A program made the position numbers and the translations under genes. 64,000 bases of DNA from Schistosoma mansoni (Eukaryota > Platyhelminthes > Trematoda > Strigeidida > Schistosomatidae), in NCBI RefSeq assembly GCF_000237925.1, contig NC_031497.1, positions 18,777,705 through 18,841,704 on the forward strand, read 5' to 3'. The notes under the pieces were generated by a model. The model ran no database searches. It had not been told where the DNA came from and worked only from the letters and a program-made list of their open reading frames with translations. Below are positions 34,938 to 43,650 of this stretch, one piece after another. Each line of letters opens with the position of its first letter. The first letter of the stretch is position 1.

Positions 34938-35395
34938 TGTTATATTGAGTGAGTGCGTGCCCTTCTTATATATGAAGGTGATAAGACCGCCAATTAGACA
35001 GGAGTGAATTATCGATCAGAACCGTATGAGCAGTCTTGAGTACTTATCATTCCTGCTTTCTGACTAGCCCAGCCAGTTAAGTCCAGAACACCAATAACAG
35101 CCTCTGCAATAAGAAACATTATTCTCAAACATACTGGGTTTATATACCAATCAAACTAACCACATCGTACCATAAAATAGAAAATAACATTTGTACAAGA
35201 TTTGGCCATATATGGCTGTGAATAGGGGGAACAATAATTAATGGATTAGGGATAACTCAAGAATGGTGAATCGTATAATAATAGTCTATAGGTCAATATA
35301 AAGCTTATAATAAGAGGGACACGAATATGAATAGTTTAATTACTTAACAATTATACAATAAGGAATCTACATATTACATTGGTCCATAAATATCC
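34938..35395 (-). repeat. Solo-LTR-like repeat, copy 1 (partial)
   Basis: The minus strand matches 52025-52523, including a TATATAAACCCAGTATG box, ACTCAAGACTGCTCATAC and a terminus ending ATAACA. The partner copy has TGTTAT at its 5' end and ATAACA at its 3' end, the TG...CA plan of a long terminal repeat. Homology is lost near 35395, next to the family B SINE. No internal LTR-retrotransposon coding sequence adjoins it. Confidence 0.6.
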
Positions 35396-35404
35396 TTATT
35401 TTAG

Positions 35405-35800
35405 GTGTTGACGCAGGTCACAAAATCCCCTTCTGATAATAATCATATGCTCACTAGTGACTAGCTCCATGAGGTATTTCCTGGAGTTCTAGTGAGAAGC
35501 AGTGACCAGTGGAATTCAACCAGGTCTGTTGGGAGATATCAACTCACTGAAGACAAAGGTGGATATGTCGCTCAATTTCGTGGATTGGTTGAAGTTAGAC
35601 ATTAACATCGTTGGATGCAGGCTCAGTGGTCTAGTGGTTAAGTGCTCTGACGCGAAACTGGTAGGTCCAGGATTCGAATCTCGCGAAACGGGATCGTGGA
35701 TACGCACTGCTGAAGAGTCCCACAATGAGACGAAACGGTCGTCTAGAGATCCCAGGTTTTCCATGGCGGTCTAGCTTGAACTGGCTCATGATCTTAACTA
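35405..35800 (+). mobile_element. Family B hammerhead SINE, nearly full unit
   Basis: Order of parts: a terminal motif CACAAAATCCCCTTCTGATA; a body starting GCTCACTAGTGACT; a tRNA-like A box (GGCTCAGTGGTCTAGTGGTT, 35621-35640) and B box (GGATTCGAATCTC); a hammerhead region (about 35703-35752); and the tail GGTTTTCCATGGCGGTCTAG. The terminal motif is also the 3' end of other copies, so units look circularly permuted or tandem. The ribozyme here is weakened: stem I CACTG now faces TAGAG. Confidence 0.8.
35703..35752 (+). ncRNA. Family B hammerhead ribozyme, damaged stem I
   Basis: The core boxes CTGAAGA and GAAA are present around the stem II loop CACAATG, with the stem III palindrome ACGGTCGT and the cleavage triplet GTC. 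Stem I pairing is lost, so self-cleavage is doubtful. Confidence 0.6.
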
Positions 35801-35893
35801 TTAAGATTAAATATTTAACAATTTCACCAATTTCATATCACATACGATTTAGTTGTTTACGAATAATGACCTTAGATTTGTAGCATTGTAAGG

Positions 35894-36093
35894 NNNNNNN
35901 NNNNNNNNNNNNNNNNNNNNNNNNNNNNNNNNNNNNNNNNNNNNNNNNNNNNNNNNNNNNNNNNNNNNNNNNNNNNNNNNNNNNNNNNNNNNNNNNNNNN
36001 NNNNNNNNNNNNNNNNNNNNNNNNNNNNNNNNNNNNNNNNNNNNNNNNNNNNNNNNNNNNNNNNNNNNNNNNNNNNNNNNNNNNNNNNNNNNN
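35894..36093. other. Assembly gap (200 N)
   Basis: Exactly 200 unknown bases, a size often used as a placeholder. The right edge starts inside a family A hammerhead SINE that forms an inverted repeat with the copy at about 36414-36520. Confidence 0.99.
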
Positions 36094-36300
36094 TAATTCA
36101 AAATGTATAGTGGCTAGCAGTGGAATCCAGGACGCGCGTTTCGTCCTATTTGGGACTCGTCAGCTGGATGTACCTGCATCTCAGAGTTGATGTTGAACCA
36201 AGGATATATCGAGGCAATACGCACAGTATGCACATATGCCAATTAGAGACTGACCAGTTGCAGTTCTAACACATCGATGGGAAGATTCAAACAAACAATA
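36094..36300 (-). mobile_element. Family A hammerhead SINE, minus-strand part
   Basis: Carries the minus-strand hammerhead (36122-36170) and then, in place of the tRNA-like head, sequence ending in GATTCAAACAAACAATACTA, the family A 5' end. It forms a head-to-head pair with the plus-strand copy that follows, and the two hammerhead halves are near-perfect reverse complements. Confidence 0.8.
36122..36170 (-). ncRNA. Family A hammerhead ribozyme (intact core)
   Basis: Minus strand: stem I CATCCAG, core CTGACGA, stem II GTCC/GGAC with loop CAAATA, core GAAA, stem III palindrome ACGCGCGT, cleavage triplet GTC, then CTGGATTCC returning to stem I. This matches the well-known schistosome hammerhead. 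All core positions are present. Confidence 0.88.
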
Positions 36301-36520
36301 CTAAGTGAATTTAAACTTCACCCCATCGCATAAGCAAGTGGCTATCAGGACTCAGTGGCCGAGTGGATAACGTGATGGCGTTTGAAGTGAGGGTACTGGG
36401 TTCGAGTCCCAGAGTGAACATCGACTCTGAGATGCAGGTACATCCAGCTGACGAGTCCCAAATAGGACGAAACGCGCGTCCTGGATTCCACTGCTAGCCA
36501 CTATCCATTTTGAATTATAG
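36301..36520 (+). mobile_element. Family A hammerhead SINE (SM-alpha-like), plus strand
   Basis: tRNA-like head: A box GTGGCCGAGTGG (about 36356-36367) and B box GGGTTCGAGTCCC (about 36399-36411), spaced as in an RNA polymerase III type 2 promoter. An intact hammerhead (36441-36490) and the tail ACTGCTAGCCACTATCCATT follow. This is the plan of the schistosome alpha-type hammerhead SINE. The hammerhead half is mirrored by the minus copy at 36094-36200. Confidence 0.88.
36441..36490 (+). ncRNA. Family A hammerhead ribozyme (intact)
   Basis: CATCCAG / CTGACGA / GTCC-CAAATA-GGAC / GAAA / CGCGCGTC / CTGGATTCC. Stem I pairs ATCCAG with CTGGAT. Stem III is the very short palindrome ACGC/GCGT. Predicted cleavage lies between 36480 and 36481. 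Every conserved core nucleotide is present. Confidence 0.92.
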
Positions 36521-37100
36521 TTTGTAAAATTATTATTTTTTAAGGCAACATGAAACGAGGCAACAATATGAAATTTCCATACACAAAAAGAATATGTAGT
36601 TATTTTAGTCATTGTCACTATGAATAGGTTGAAAATATTATGCACTATAACTATCTAGAAAAAACGGTTGCTAAGTAGGATAATTTATATTCTCCTTTTG
36701 TCCTAAGAAATTTTGCACTGAAAATGTGATGAAATAACGAAAAGATCAGTTCAGAACAAATAGATAATAATTTCAATAGTTAAGATCATAAGTCCGTCAT
36801 GGAAAACCTGGAAGTATATGTATCTTGATAATGTAAAAAAAAAGAAAATTCAGACGATTTATCTTAACCTCAAACTAAATAAATCCTAATCTTAAACATG
36901 TTGTAATTTAAGTTTCCCACAACTGATAAGTTCACCAATTAAACCAATATCAAAACTTTATTTAAAACCATCAATAGTTATTCAACTGATTTGAAATGAA
37001 TATAACAAGATCAAGATGATTGATTCTAGTAAACTATCAGTAGACAATATTATGTAATTTCTTAATTTACTATCTATTAAATACTAACATCATAGTAGAA
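36521..37100. other. AT-rich spacer with a family B 3' fragment
   Basis: Mostly unannotated. A short minus-strand family B tail (AGTCCGTCATGGAAAACCTG) lies at about 36765-36822. No gene recognised. Confidence 0.5.
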
Positions 37101-37730
37101 AAACTTTAGAATCCACTATTGAAACAGAAAAATAATAAAAACTTCATTACATACTGATCACTGAATTCATGCCTCTTCTCATAAATAATCTAATTAATGC
37201 TGAATTATCAAGTCAAACATTTTTTAGTTATACTAAGTAAAAACTTTGCCATAGCAACTCTACAAAAAAGAAAAAAAAACAATTTCTATTTATCACCAGT
37301 GAAAGCGTTGAGTCAATTGAAGCTATACCGTCATGGAAAACCTGGAAGCACTTGTCGGCCGTTTCGTCCTATTGTGGGACTCTTCAGCGGGATTCGAACC
37401 CAGAACCTACCAGTCTCGCGCCAGAGCACTTGACCGATAGACCACTGAGCCGGCATCCGATGGTGCTTATGTCTAACTCCAGTGCTTCCAGGCTTTCCCT
37501 GGTGGTCTAGCTTCAATTGACTCACGGTTTCAACTATGAAAATACTAAATCTCCACAAAAACCCCTTCTGATAATAATTTCTATTTAACATGTATTCAAA
37601 TTGTAATTATTAAATAATATACATTTGATAAGTGATTTTCATTATTCAGTGCCTGTCATTTATTTTCAATAATGAAAGTTGTTTTAAACCAGTACAGTTC
37701 TTACAATAATTTCCTTCATCTATCATGTAT
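37101..37730 (+). repeat. Unclassified repeat, occupied copy (pair with 43326-43650)
   Basis: The two flanks of the family B insertion (37101-37291 and 37587-37730) together match 43326-43650, which lacks the insertion. Shared sequence includes TTAGAATCCACTATTGAAAC-type text on the left and CAGTGCCTGTCATTTATTTT on the right. The element class is unknown. Confidence 0.8.
37292..37575 (+). mobile_element. Family B SINE, inverted chimera with TSD and known empty site
   Basis: A 284-bp insertion flanked by the 11-bp TSD AATTTCTATTT (37281-37291, 37576-37586). The first part (to about 37478) is in reverse orientation: tail, hammerhead core, B and A boxes. The second part (37480-37575) is forward and begins CAGTGCTTCCAGG, the 3' side of the predicted hammerhead cleavage site, then ends CCCCTTCTGATAAT. 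The reverse part has a deletion joining the B box to the ribozyme, which removes stem I, and the cleavage triplet is mutated, so this ribozyme is dead. Confidence 0.88.
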
Positions 37731-38107
37731 ATATAGGGTACAAGTATAACAATATATTCATTTTCAAAAGAGGAGATAATATGGAGAGCATTCTAACAGC
37801 TTCCAATATTGAGCAATCCAATACGTTGTATGCTTTTTTAATGTTTGTAAGTACATATAATTATTATATATAAGTAAGATTACATGAAATAATTGCAAAG
37901 CTGAAAATCAAAGGAATCCAATATTTTACAAGATAAGATAAAACAATTTCAAAGTACGAAAAATTATATTTATGTGTATGTTGGATAAACCAGTTAAACT
38001 TTAACATCTATGACGTAGTCACATTTATAAAAAGAATCAATAGCATGAAATATAAGTTCTTTGACAAAGTATTACAGAGTGGAATAAGCTATTGTTACTG
38101 TTTTAAG
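37731..38107. other. AT-rich spacer, one weak start-exon candidate
   Basis: At 37782 an ATG opens 22 codons (MESILTASNIEQSNTLYAFLMF) ending at a strong GTAAGT donor. No partner exon was recognised, so this is not called as a gene. Confidence 0.2.
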
Positions 38108-38400
38108 TAGAGATGAATGGTGACTAGCATTAGAATCCAGACGCGCGTTTCGACCCATATAGGACTCGTCAGCCGGGCTTACTTCCGTTCCAGAGTTGCT
38201 TATCATTCCAGGACTCAAACCCAGGATTGACAAATATTGCTAGCCACAACCTATCTTCGCTTCTAATATTTGTGACTTAATGGCAATATCGAAGCAATCC
38301 ACACAGGATACACATATGCCAAAAGAGACTGATCAATTGCTATCCTAAGCATCAATAGGAAGATTCAAGCAACCAATACAAATTAATTATTGTTAATATT
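38108..38400 (-). mobile_element. Family A SINE copy, diverged
   Basis: Minus-strand hammerhead region (about 38135-38185) with CTGACGA, GAAA and the ACGCGCGT palindrome, but stem I has lost pairing (CCCGG against TGGATT). The right part contains CACATATGCC and AAGATTCAAGCAACCAATAC, the 5' end of family A. Confidence 0.7.
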
Positions 38401-38572
38401 ATTAGGTCATTACCAACCATAGATTCATATACTTGCCTTCGAGCTATACGTTGAGTATGAATTCCAGGGGAACTGTCCAAATATCAAAAGTGAAGTAGAT
38501 GAAGATGGGTTGGAACTATCCACTCTCAACTGATATCGATCCTTAATGAAAACTAAAATGAAATCTAAGCAA

Positions 38573-38735
38573 AGATGAATAGTGGCTAGCACTGTAATCC
38601 AGGATGCGCGTTTCGTCCCATTTGGGACTCGTCAGCTGGATGTACTTGAATCTCAGAGTTGATGTTCACTCTGGGACTCGAATCCAGTACCTTTCGCTTC
38701 AAATGCCATCGCGTTATCGCGTTAAAATGAACTCT
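38573..38735 (-). mobile_element. Family A SINE copy with near-complete hammerhead
   Basis: Hammerhead at about 38596-38643 on the minus strand: stem I CATCCAG/CTGGAT and stem II GTCC/GGAC intact. Stem III has one change (GCAT for GCGT), so the cleavage triplet is ATC. The B box is recognisable (minus-strand GGATTCGAGTCCC). The head is cut at about 38735. Confidence 0.78.
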
Positions 38736-39297
38736 ATTTAAATTTCGTAAGCAACATACTTCATATTAACGTATGTGTTGTATTTATTTTCAGTAAGTTA
38801 CTAGATATAATGATAAATCATGTAAAAAAAAGCACCCACACATTCATAAATTTCTAAAATGAACTTTTTAACATTTTTTACGCTAGAATTGAATAAAGTG
38901 ACCAAGAAATAACATATATATATTCATATATGCATATATACAAACATATATACATTTAAATATGGACATACATATTGTATCTATTACTGAAATATCTACT
39001 TATTTTAATTATATTATCACCAAATAAGTAATATCCATTCATCCATTCGTTAGTATTTGCAAAATAATTTATAAAGTATTCATAACATTTTAAAAACTGT
39101 TTTTTTTTGTTTCACCTTTCAAATTCAATCATCAGTGGAATGTGCGTACGTACGTGTATGAGTTTTTCTGTTTTCTTTTTTTTAATTTCTTAAATACTAC
39201 TTATTTAAAATGGTAAATTTCTCATGAATTATTACTTATTAAGAAAAAGAAAATAAAAAATTTAATAAACTTTACAGAAAATACTATAGAATGCTTT
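38736..39297. other. AT-rich spacer
   Basis: TA/CA-rich low-complexity tract near 38920-38965 (ATATATACAAACATATATAC-like). No gene recognised. Confidence 0.4.
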
Positions 39298-39665
39298 GAT
39301 CATGTGCTCACTAGTGACTGGCTCCATGAGGTATTTCCTGGAGTTCTAGTGAGAAGCAGTGACTAGTGGTGTTCAACCAGGTCTGTTGGGAGATATCAAC
39401 TCACTGAAGACAATAGGTGAACGGTTGCTCAATTTCGTGGATTGGTTGAAGTTAGACATTAACACCGTTGGATACTGGCTCAGTGGTCTATCGGTTAAGT
39501 GCTCTAGCGCGAGACTGGTAGGTCCTGGGTTCGAATCTCGTGAGGTGGGAACGTGGATGCGCACTGCTGAAGAGTCCCACAATAAGACGAAACGGCCGTC
39601 CAGTGCTTCTAGGTTTTCCATGGTGGTCTAGCTTCAATTGGCTCATGATCTCAGCTCTATAAAAA
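39298..39665 (+). mobile_element. Family B hammerhead SINE, full body
   Basis: Body from GTGCTCACTAGTGACTGG; A box GGCTCAGTGGTCTATCGG (about 39477); B box GGGTTCGAATCTC; hammerhead 39561-39606; tail GGTTTTCCATGGTGGTCTAG and CTCATGATCTCAG. The ribozyme has perfect stem I and stem III, making this one of the two best-preserved family B copies in the window. The 3' terminal motif CTCCACAAAACCCC is missing, so the copy is 3'-truncated or diverged. Confidence 0.85.
39561..39606 (+). ncRNA. Family B hammerhead ribozyme (complete core)
   Basis: GCACTG / CTGAAGA / GTCC-CACAATA-AGAC / GAAA / CGGCCGTC / CAGTGC. Stem I (GCACTG/CAGTGC) and the stem III palindrome (ACGG/CCGT) are perfect; stem II has one mismatch. 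Predicted cleavage lies between 39600 and 39601. The core agrees with the consensus CUGANGA...GAAA, and the stems differ in sequence from family A. Confidence 0.85.
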
Positions 39666-40159
39666 TACTTTTATTAAAAACACAAGGAAGAAATAAAACA
39701 AGAGAATAATGATAATAATAATAAAGTATGTACTATATTTATTTTGATCAATAAAAATGTCGATCAGTTTCTAAGGTTCAAAATAATTTGAAATTATTGT
39801 ACACCTTATGAGTTATGCGTGGGTATATGTATATAATGATTTATGTGTTTATTGCCGGATGATTGATTTTCATATTTGTTCAAGCTCGATATTAAAAAGG
39901 AATAAAGAGAGAAATTAGGAGGATTGAAGATAGTCGGAAAACTTTTAAACAACTACTCAACAAATGGTCTCGTTTAAGTCTTATGAATGAAATTCTCTTC
40001 CACGGAAAAACAGTACGAATAAAATTTACAGTATGGGTTTTTAATTGTTCTTTTATGTAATGCTGGTTAATGATGTATAGTACGAAATTGAAAAAATGTC
40101 TATAAACCCAACAGCAACAGACTACTGTGGAAATTTTTACGTGCCTGAACAGCATCATC
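39666..40159. other. AT-rich spacer
   Basis: No gene. The minus-strand frame running through 39892-40389 is mostly the antisense of the RTE fragment that follows. Confidence 0.4.
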
Positions 40160-40738
40160 GATGAATGTAGAGCATCTGATGCAAACGTAAAGGCAAGGAT
40201 TAGCAAAGTGAGGGCAGCATACCTACAGTTAAAGAACATATAGAACTCCAAACAATTTTCAACCAATATCAAAGTCAGGATTTTCAATATAAACGTCAAG
40301 ACAGTTCTACTGCACGGAGCTGAAACTTGAATAACTGCTTCAATCATCATCGAAAAGGTACAAGTATTTATAGACAATTGTCTACTCAAGAGATTACATA
40401 TTCGTCGACGGGATATACTATCAGCAACACTCTACTGTGGGAGAGAACAAACTGGCTTCTAACTGAAGAAGAAATTAGGAAAAGATGTTGGAAGTGGATT
40501 AGACATACATTGAGGAAATCACCAAACTGCATCATGAGGCAAACTCTAACTTGGACTCCTGAAAAACAACGGAAAAGATGAAGGTCAAAATACACACTGC
40601 GGCAGGAATTAAAAGCAGGCATTAAAAGGATGAATAGCGACTGGAAAGGATTGATCAGGACAGAGTTGGATGGATAAAGCTGGTGTGTGGTCTGTGCTTC
40701 CTCCACGAGAGGTAACATGCTTAAGTAAGTAAGTATAA
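40160..40738 (+). pseudogene. Second RTE family, decayed RT 3' end
   Basis: Plus-strand sequence reads, with stops, as the RT C-terminal tail: [11 protein letters not shown], then (I)[32 protein letters not shown], and [20 protein letters not shown]. It finishes with AGTAAGTAAGTA, the TAAG-type 3' end of this family. The same family appears at 44690-45115 and 48430-48870, with a tip at 42513-42552. It differs from the GACT-tailed RTE at 1170-5111. Confidence 0.8.
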
Positions 40739-40802
40739 ACCCAAGTTTTGAATGGCAGTCTAACATTGATCGGTTCATGATCTCAATTACAATTCAACAA
40801 TC
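40739..40802 (+). repeat. Family B 3'-end fragment
   Basis: Matches the tail AAGTTTTGAATGGCAGTCTAAC then TTCATGATCTCAATTACAAT and CAATCTCCACAG. It immediately follows the RTE 3' end. Confidence 0.6.
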
Positions 40803-41547
40803 TCCACAGCCTTATATATATATATATTAGCGTAGAGCCACGATGAAAAACTAAGTGGAAAGAATTTTTTTAATCCGATTCATTCTTTTGACCGATTACT
40901 AACATGAGAACTTCCATGATTTTACAAAGAACTATTTAAAGGTATATTATGATTATTCAATGAATGTGTTCAAAATGAATAAGAAATAAATTTTGTGATC
41001 ATCCTATCTACAAATCAAATAAATTATATCCTTAGAAAAGTAAATAGATCACTTATGCATAGACTTTAATTATCTGCAATTATTAATAGTATGATTTATA
41101 TATGTCTTAATTGGATAACTGTTCAATCCAAATCAAATTCAAAAGTGAATTAATCTATGCCCATATTAATATCAAGACAATTATTTATTAACATGGTGTA
41201 ACTTGTTCAGTATGAAATGAAAAGGAAACAGTCAGTAAAAAAAATCATGAAAATCAGATGTCAAGATTGTAGATACTAACCAGCAAGTTATGATACTGAG
41301 TAGATCGATGTAATTATTACGTACTTTTATCCATACTGAGTAAATGTTCAACAAAATTCTCAATATTAACTATTAGGTGAGTAGATCATTAAAAAAAACT
41401 CACACACAACTGTTGGATAGAGTAATGTATAACACTAATTTACATAATTAAATGGAGAGAATTACGACTATCTCTGATCAAAGTCACGAACTGAAAAGTT
41501 TCAATAGTATAAGTCCAAAATGCATTACCATCATCATCATAAAAATG
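40803..41547. other. AT-rich spacer
   Basis: Begins with a short (TA)n run (40806-40825). No gene or other repeat recognised. Confidence 0.4.
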
Positions 41548-41612
41548 TAATAGCTATTTTCATAGTTGAAATCATGAGTCAATTGAAGCTAGACCACCAT
41601 GGAAAACCTAGA

Positions 41613-41661
41613 AGCACTGGACGGCCGTTTCGTCTTATTGTGGGACTCTTCAGCAGTGCGC
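41613..41661 (-). ncRNA. Family B hammerhead ribozyme, minus strand (complete core)
   Basis: On the minus strand: GCACTG / CTGAAGA / GTCC-CACAATA-AGAC / GAAA / CGGCCGTC / CAGTGC. Same state as the copy at 39561-39606, with perfect stems I and III and one stem II mismatch. Confidence 0.83.
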
Positions 41662-41956
41662 ATCCACGTTCCCACCTCACGAGATTCGAACCCAGGACCT
41701 ACCAGTCTCGCGCTAGAGCACTTAACCGATAGACCACTGAGCCAGTATCCAACGGTGTTAATGTCTAACTTCAACCAATCCACGAAATTGAGCAACCGTT
41801 CACCTATTGTCTTCAGTGAGTTGATATCTCCCAACAGACCTGGTTAAACATCACTGGTCACTGCTTCCTACTAGAGCTCCAGGAAATATCTCTTGAAGTC
41901 AGTCACTAATGAGCGTATGATTACAGTCAAAAGGGGCTTTGTGGAGATTGTGGATG

Positions 41957-42005
41957 CGCACTGCTGAGGAGTCCCACAATAGGACGAAACGGCCATCCAG
42001 TGCTT
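41957..42005 (+). ncRNA. Family B hammerhead ribozyme, plus strand
   Basis: GCACTG / CTGAGGA / GTCC-CACAATA-GGAC / GAAA / CGGCCATC / CAGTGC. Stems I and II are perfect. Stem III has a G-to-A change that also makes the triplet ATC, which many hammerheads still tolerate. Confidence 0.78.
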
Positions 42006-42102
42006 CCAGGTTTCCCAATGGTGGTCTAACGTCAATTGACTCATGATTTCAACTATGAAAATACTGAAATCTCCACAAAAACCCTTCTGATAATAGCTAT
42101 TT

Positions 42103-42512
42103 GCTTTATTTCTTTTCATAAACATTAAACATTTTTATACTTTGTATTGATTCATTTCCTGTCTACTCATAACACATACATTCTTTTCACAAAATATTCA
42201 TCTTTTTAAGGTGACTTGTTGTAAAGTATAAATTTTTGTGATACATACACACACACAGGCAGCATGTGTTCCAAGTCTAAAAATGATTATATTTTCTAAT
42301 TGATCTACGTAACAAATAATGGAAAACTCTTTTTTAGTAGGTATATACATTTCAAATTATTGAAAATACCTCTATTGTTTAATCAGAAAATAATTTGTGT
42401 TGCTTTGACTAAAAAAACCCAACAAAATGGTATTATAAAGTGAATAGATGATGTGAATATTCTTAATTTTTTTTCTGTTCGTTACTATTTATATAAGTGA
42501 CATATAGATATT
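42103..42512. other. AT-rich spacer
   Basis: Nothing recognised apart from a short CA run near 42245. Confidence 0.4.
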
Positions 42513-42552
42513 ACTTACTTACTTACGCCTGTTACTCCCAATGGAGCATATT
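42513..42552 (-). repeat. 3' tip of the TAAG-tailed RTE, minus strand
   Basis: The reverse complement reads GGGAGTAACAGGCGTAAGTA, the same ending as the copy at 48430-48870. Extremely 5'-truncated. Confidence 0.7.
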
Positions 42553-42633
42553 ACTTTTAATGAAATCTTAACTGACAAGAAATAAATTGAATCAATCATT
42601 TAATAATGTAAAAGTAAAACAGTAACCCTGTTA

Positions 42634-42920
42634 TAAGCAAAGATGGATAGTGGCTAGCAGTGGAATCCAGTTTGACGCTCGTTTCGTCCTATTTAGAACT
42701 CGTCAGCTGGATGTACCTGCATCTCAGAGTTTATGTTCACTCTGGAACTTGAACCCAGTACTTTTCGCTTCAAATGCCATCGCGTTATCCACTCAGCTAC
42801 TGAGTCCTGATAGCTACTTGCTTATGCGATGGGGTGATGTTTGAATTCACATAGTATTGTTTGTTTGAACCTTGTAGTCCTAAGCATCAATGGGAAGATT
42901 CAAACAAACAATACTAAGTG
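42634..42920 (-). mobile_element. Family A hammerhead SINE, complete, with 13-bp TSD
   Basis: Flanked by AGTAACCCTGTTA (42621-42633, 42921-42933). The 287-bp minus-strand unit has a foldback 5' end (ATTGTTTGTTTGAA facing TTCAAACAAACAAT), A box, B box (GGGTTCAAGTTCC), hammerhead and the tail CTAGCCACTATCCATC. It defines the limits of a family A monomer. The hammerhead has three extra A residues right after the GTC triplet, so stem I and the cleavage site are disturbed. Confidence 0.88.
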
Positions 42921-43073
42921 AGTAACCCTGTTAATTTGAAATGATAGGAATGATTTAATTTAGGTTAGTTGAATGTTAATTTTCATGGTGTTCTATTAAC
43001 TAATGTAGATATTAATTATCATTATAGGATTGTGAAGATTGTTGAGTTTAGATTGATATCATAAAAATGGATC

Positions 43074-43322
43074 AATGTTAGACTACTATTGAAAACCTGG
43101 AAGTACTTGACGGCCGTTTTGTTCTAGTATAGAACTTCTCAGCGGCGCGCATCCACGATCCCGCATGTGGGAATTTTAGTGAGAAGTCGTGGCCAAGAGG
43201 GTTCAACTGTGTCTGTTGTGAGGCAGTTACTCACTGAAGACAATGGTAGACAATAGCACAATATCGTGGATTAATTGAAGTTAGACAATGACACCATTGG
43301 ATACCGGCTCAGTGGTCTAGAG
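43074..43322. mobile_element. Family B inverted chimera, diverged
   Basis: 43074-43164 is reverse orientation (tail, hammerhead with the ACGGCCGT palindrome, ATGCGCGCCGC upstream sequence). 43165-43322 is forward 5' body (AGTGAGAAGTCGTGGCCAAG to the A box GGCTCAGTGGTCTAGAGG). This is the same reverse-then-forward arrangement as at 37292-37575 and 41560-42090, here without the 3' end. Confidence 0.7.
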
Positions 43323-43325
43323 GAA

Positions 43326-43650
43326 GAACTTTAGAACCCACTATTGAAACAGAAAAATGATAAAAATTTCATTACATACTGATCACTGAATTCATGCCTC
43401 TTCTCATAAATAATCTAATTAACGCTATATTATCAAGTCAAACATTTTTTAGTTATACTAAGTAAAAGCTTTGCCGTAGTAACTCTACAAAAAGAAACAA
43501 AACAATTTCCATCTAATATGTATTCAAATTGTAATTACTGAATAATATATTTGATAAGGGATTTTCATTAGTCAGTGCCTGTCATTTATTTTCAATAATG
43601 AAAGTTGTTTTAAACCAGTACAGTTCTTACAACAATTTCTTTCATCTATC
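43326..43650 (+). repeat. Unclassified repeat, empty copy (pair with 37101-37730)
   Basis: Collinear with the flanks of the family B insertion at 37292-37575 but reads straight through the target (CAATTTCCATCTAATATGTA). It therefore preserves the pre-insertion sequence. Confidence 0.8.

Larger units (their letters stand above)
41560..42090 (+). mobile_element. Family B over-length inverted insertion with 12-bp TSD
   Basis: A 531-bp insertion flanked by TAATAGCTATTT (41548-41559, 42091-42102). The left 387 bp is a complete family B unit in reverse orientation: terminal CTCCACAAAGCCCC, body, A box, B box, hammerhead, tail. The right 140 bp is forward, starting just upstream of a second hammerhead and ending CCCTTCTGA at the TSD. 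The two parts overlap in content (both carry a hammerhead and tail), so together they exceed one unit. Confidence 0.88.

Noticed and set aside
36356-36415. tRNA gene suggested by A and B boxes
   Set aside because: The sequence cannot form a full cloverleaf with a proper acceptor stem and is followed by the SINE body. It is a tRNA-derived SINE head.
37782-37847. ATG followed by 22 codons and a GTAAGT donor as a first exon
   Set aside because: No partner exon or known N-terminus, and it adjoins a repeat. Kept only as a remark.
35516-42125. Several 80-90 codon frames within the family B SINEs, on both strands
   Set aside because: They are translations of the non-coding SINE body, tRNA-like head and hammerhead. 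Identical frames recur only because the SINE recurs.
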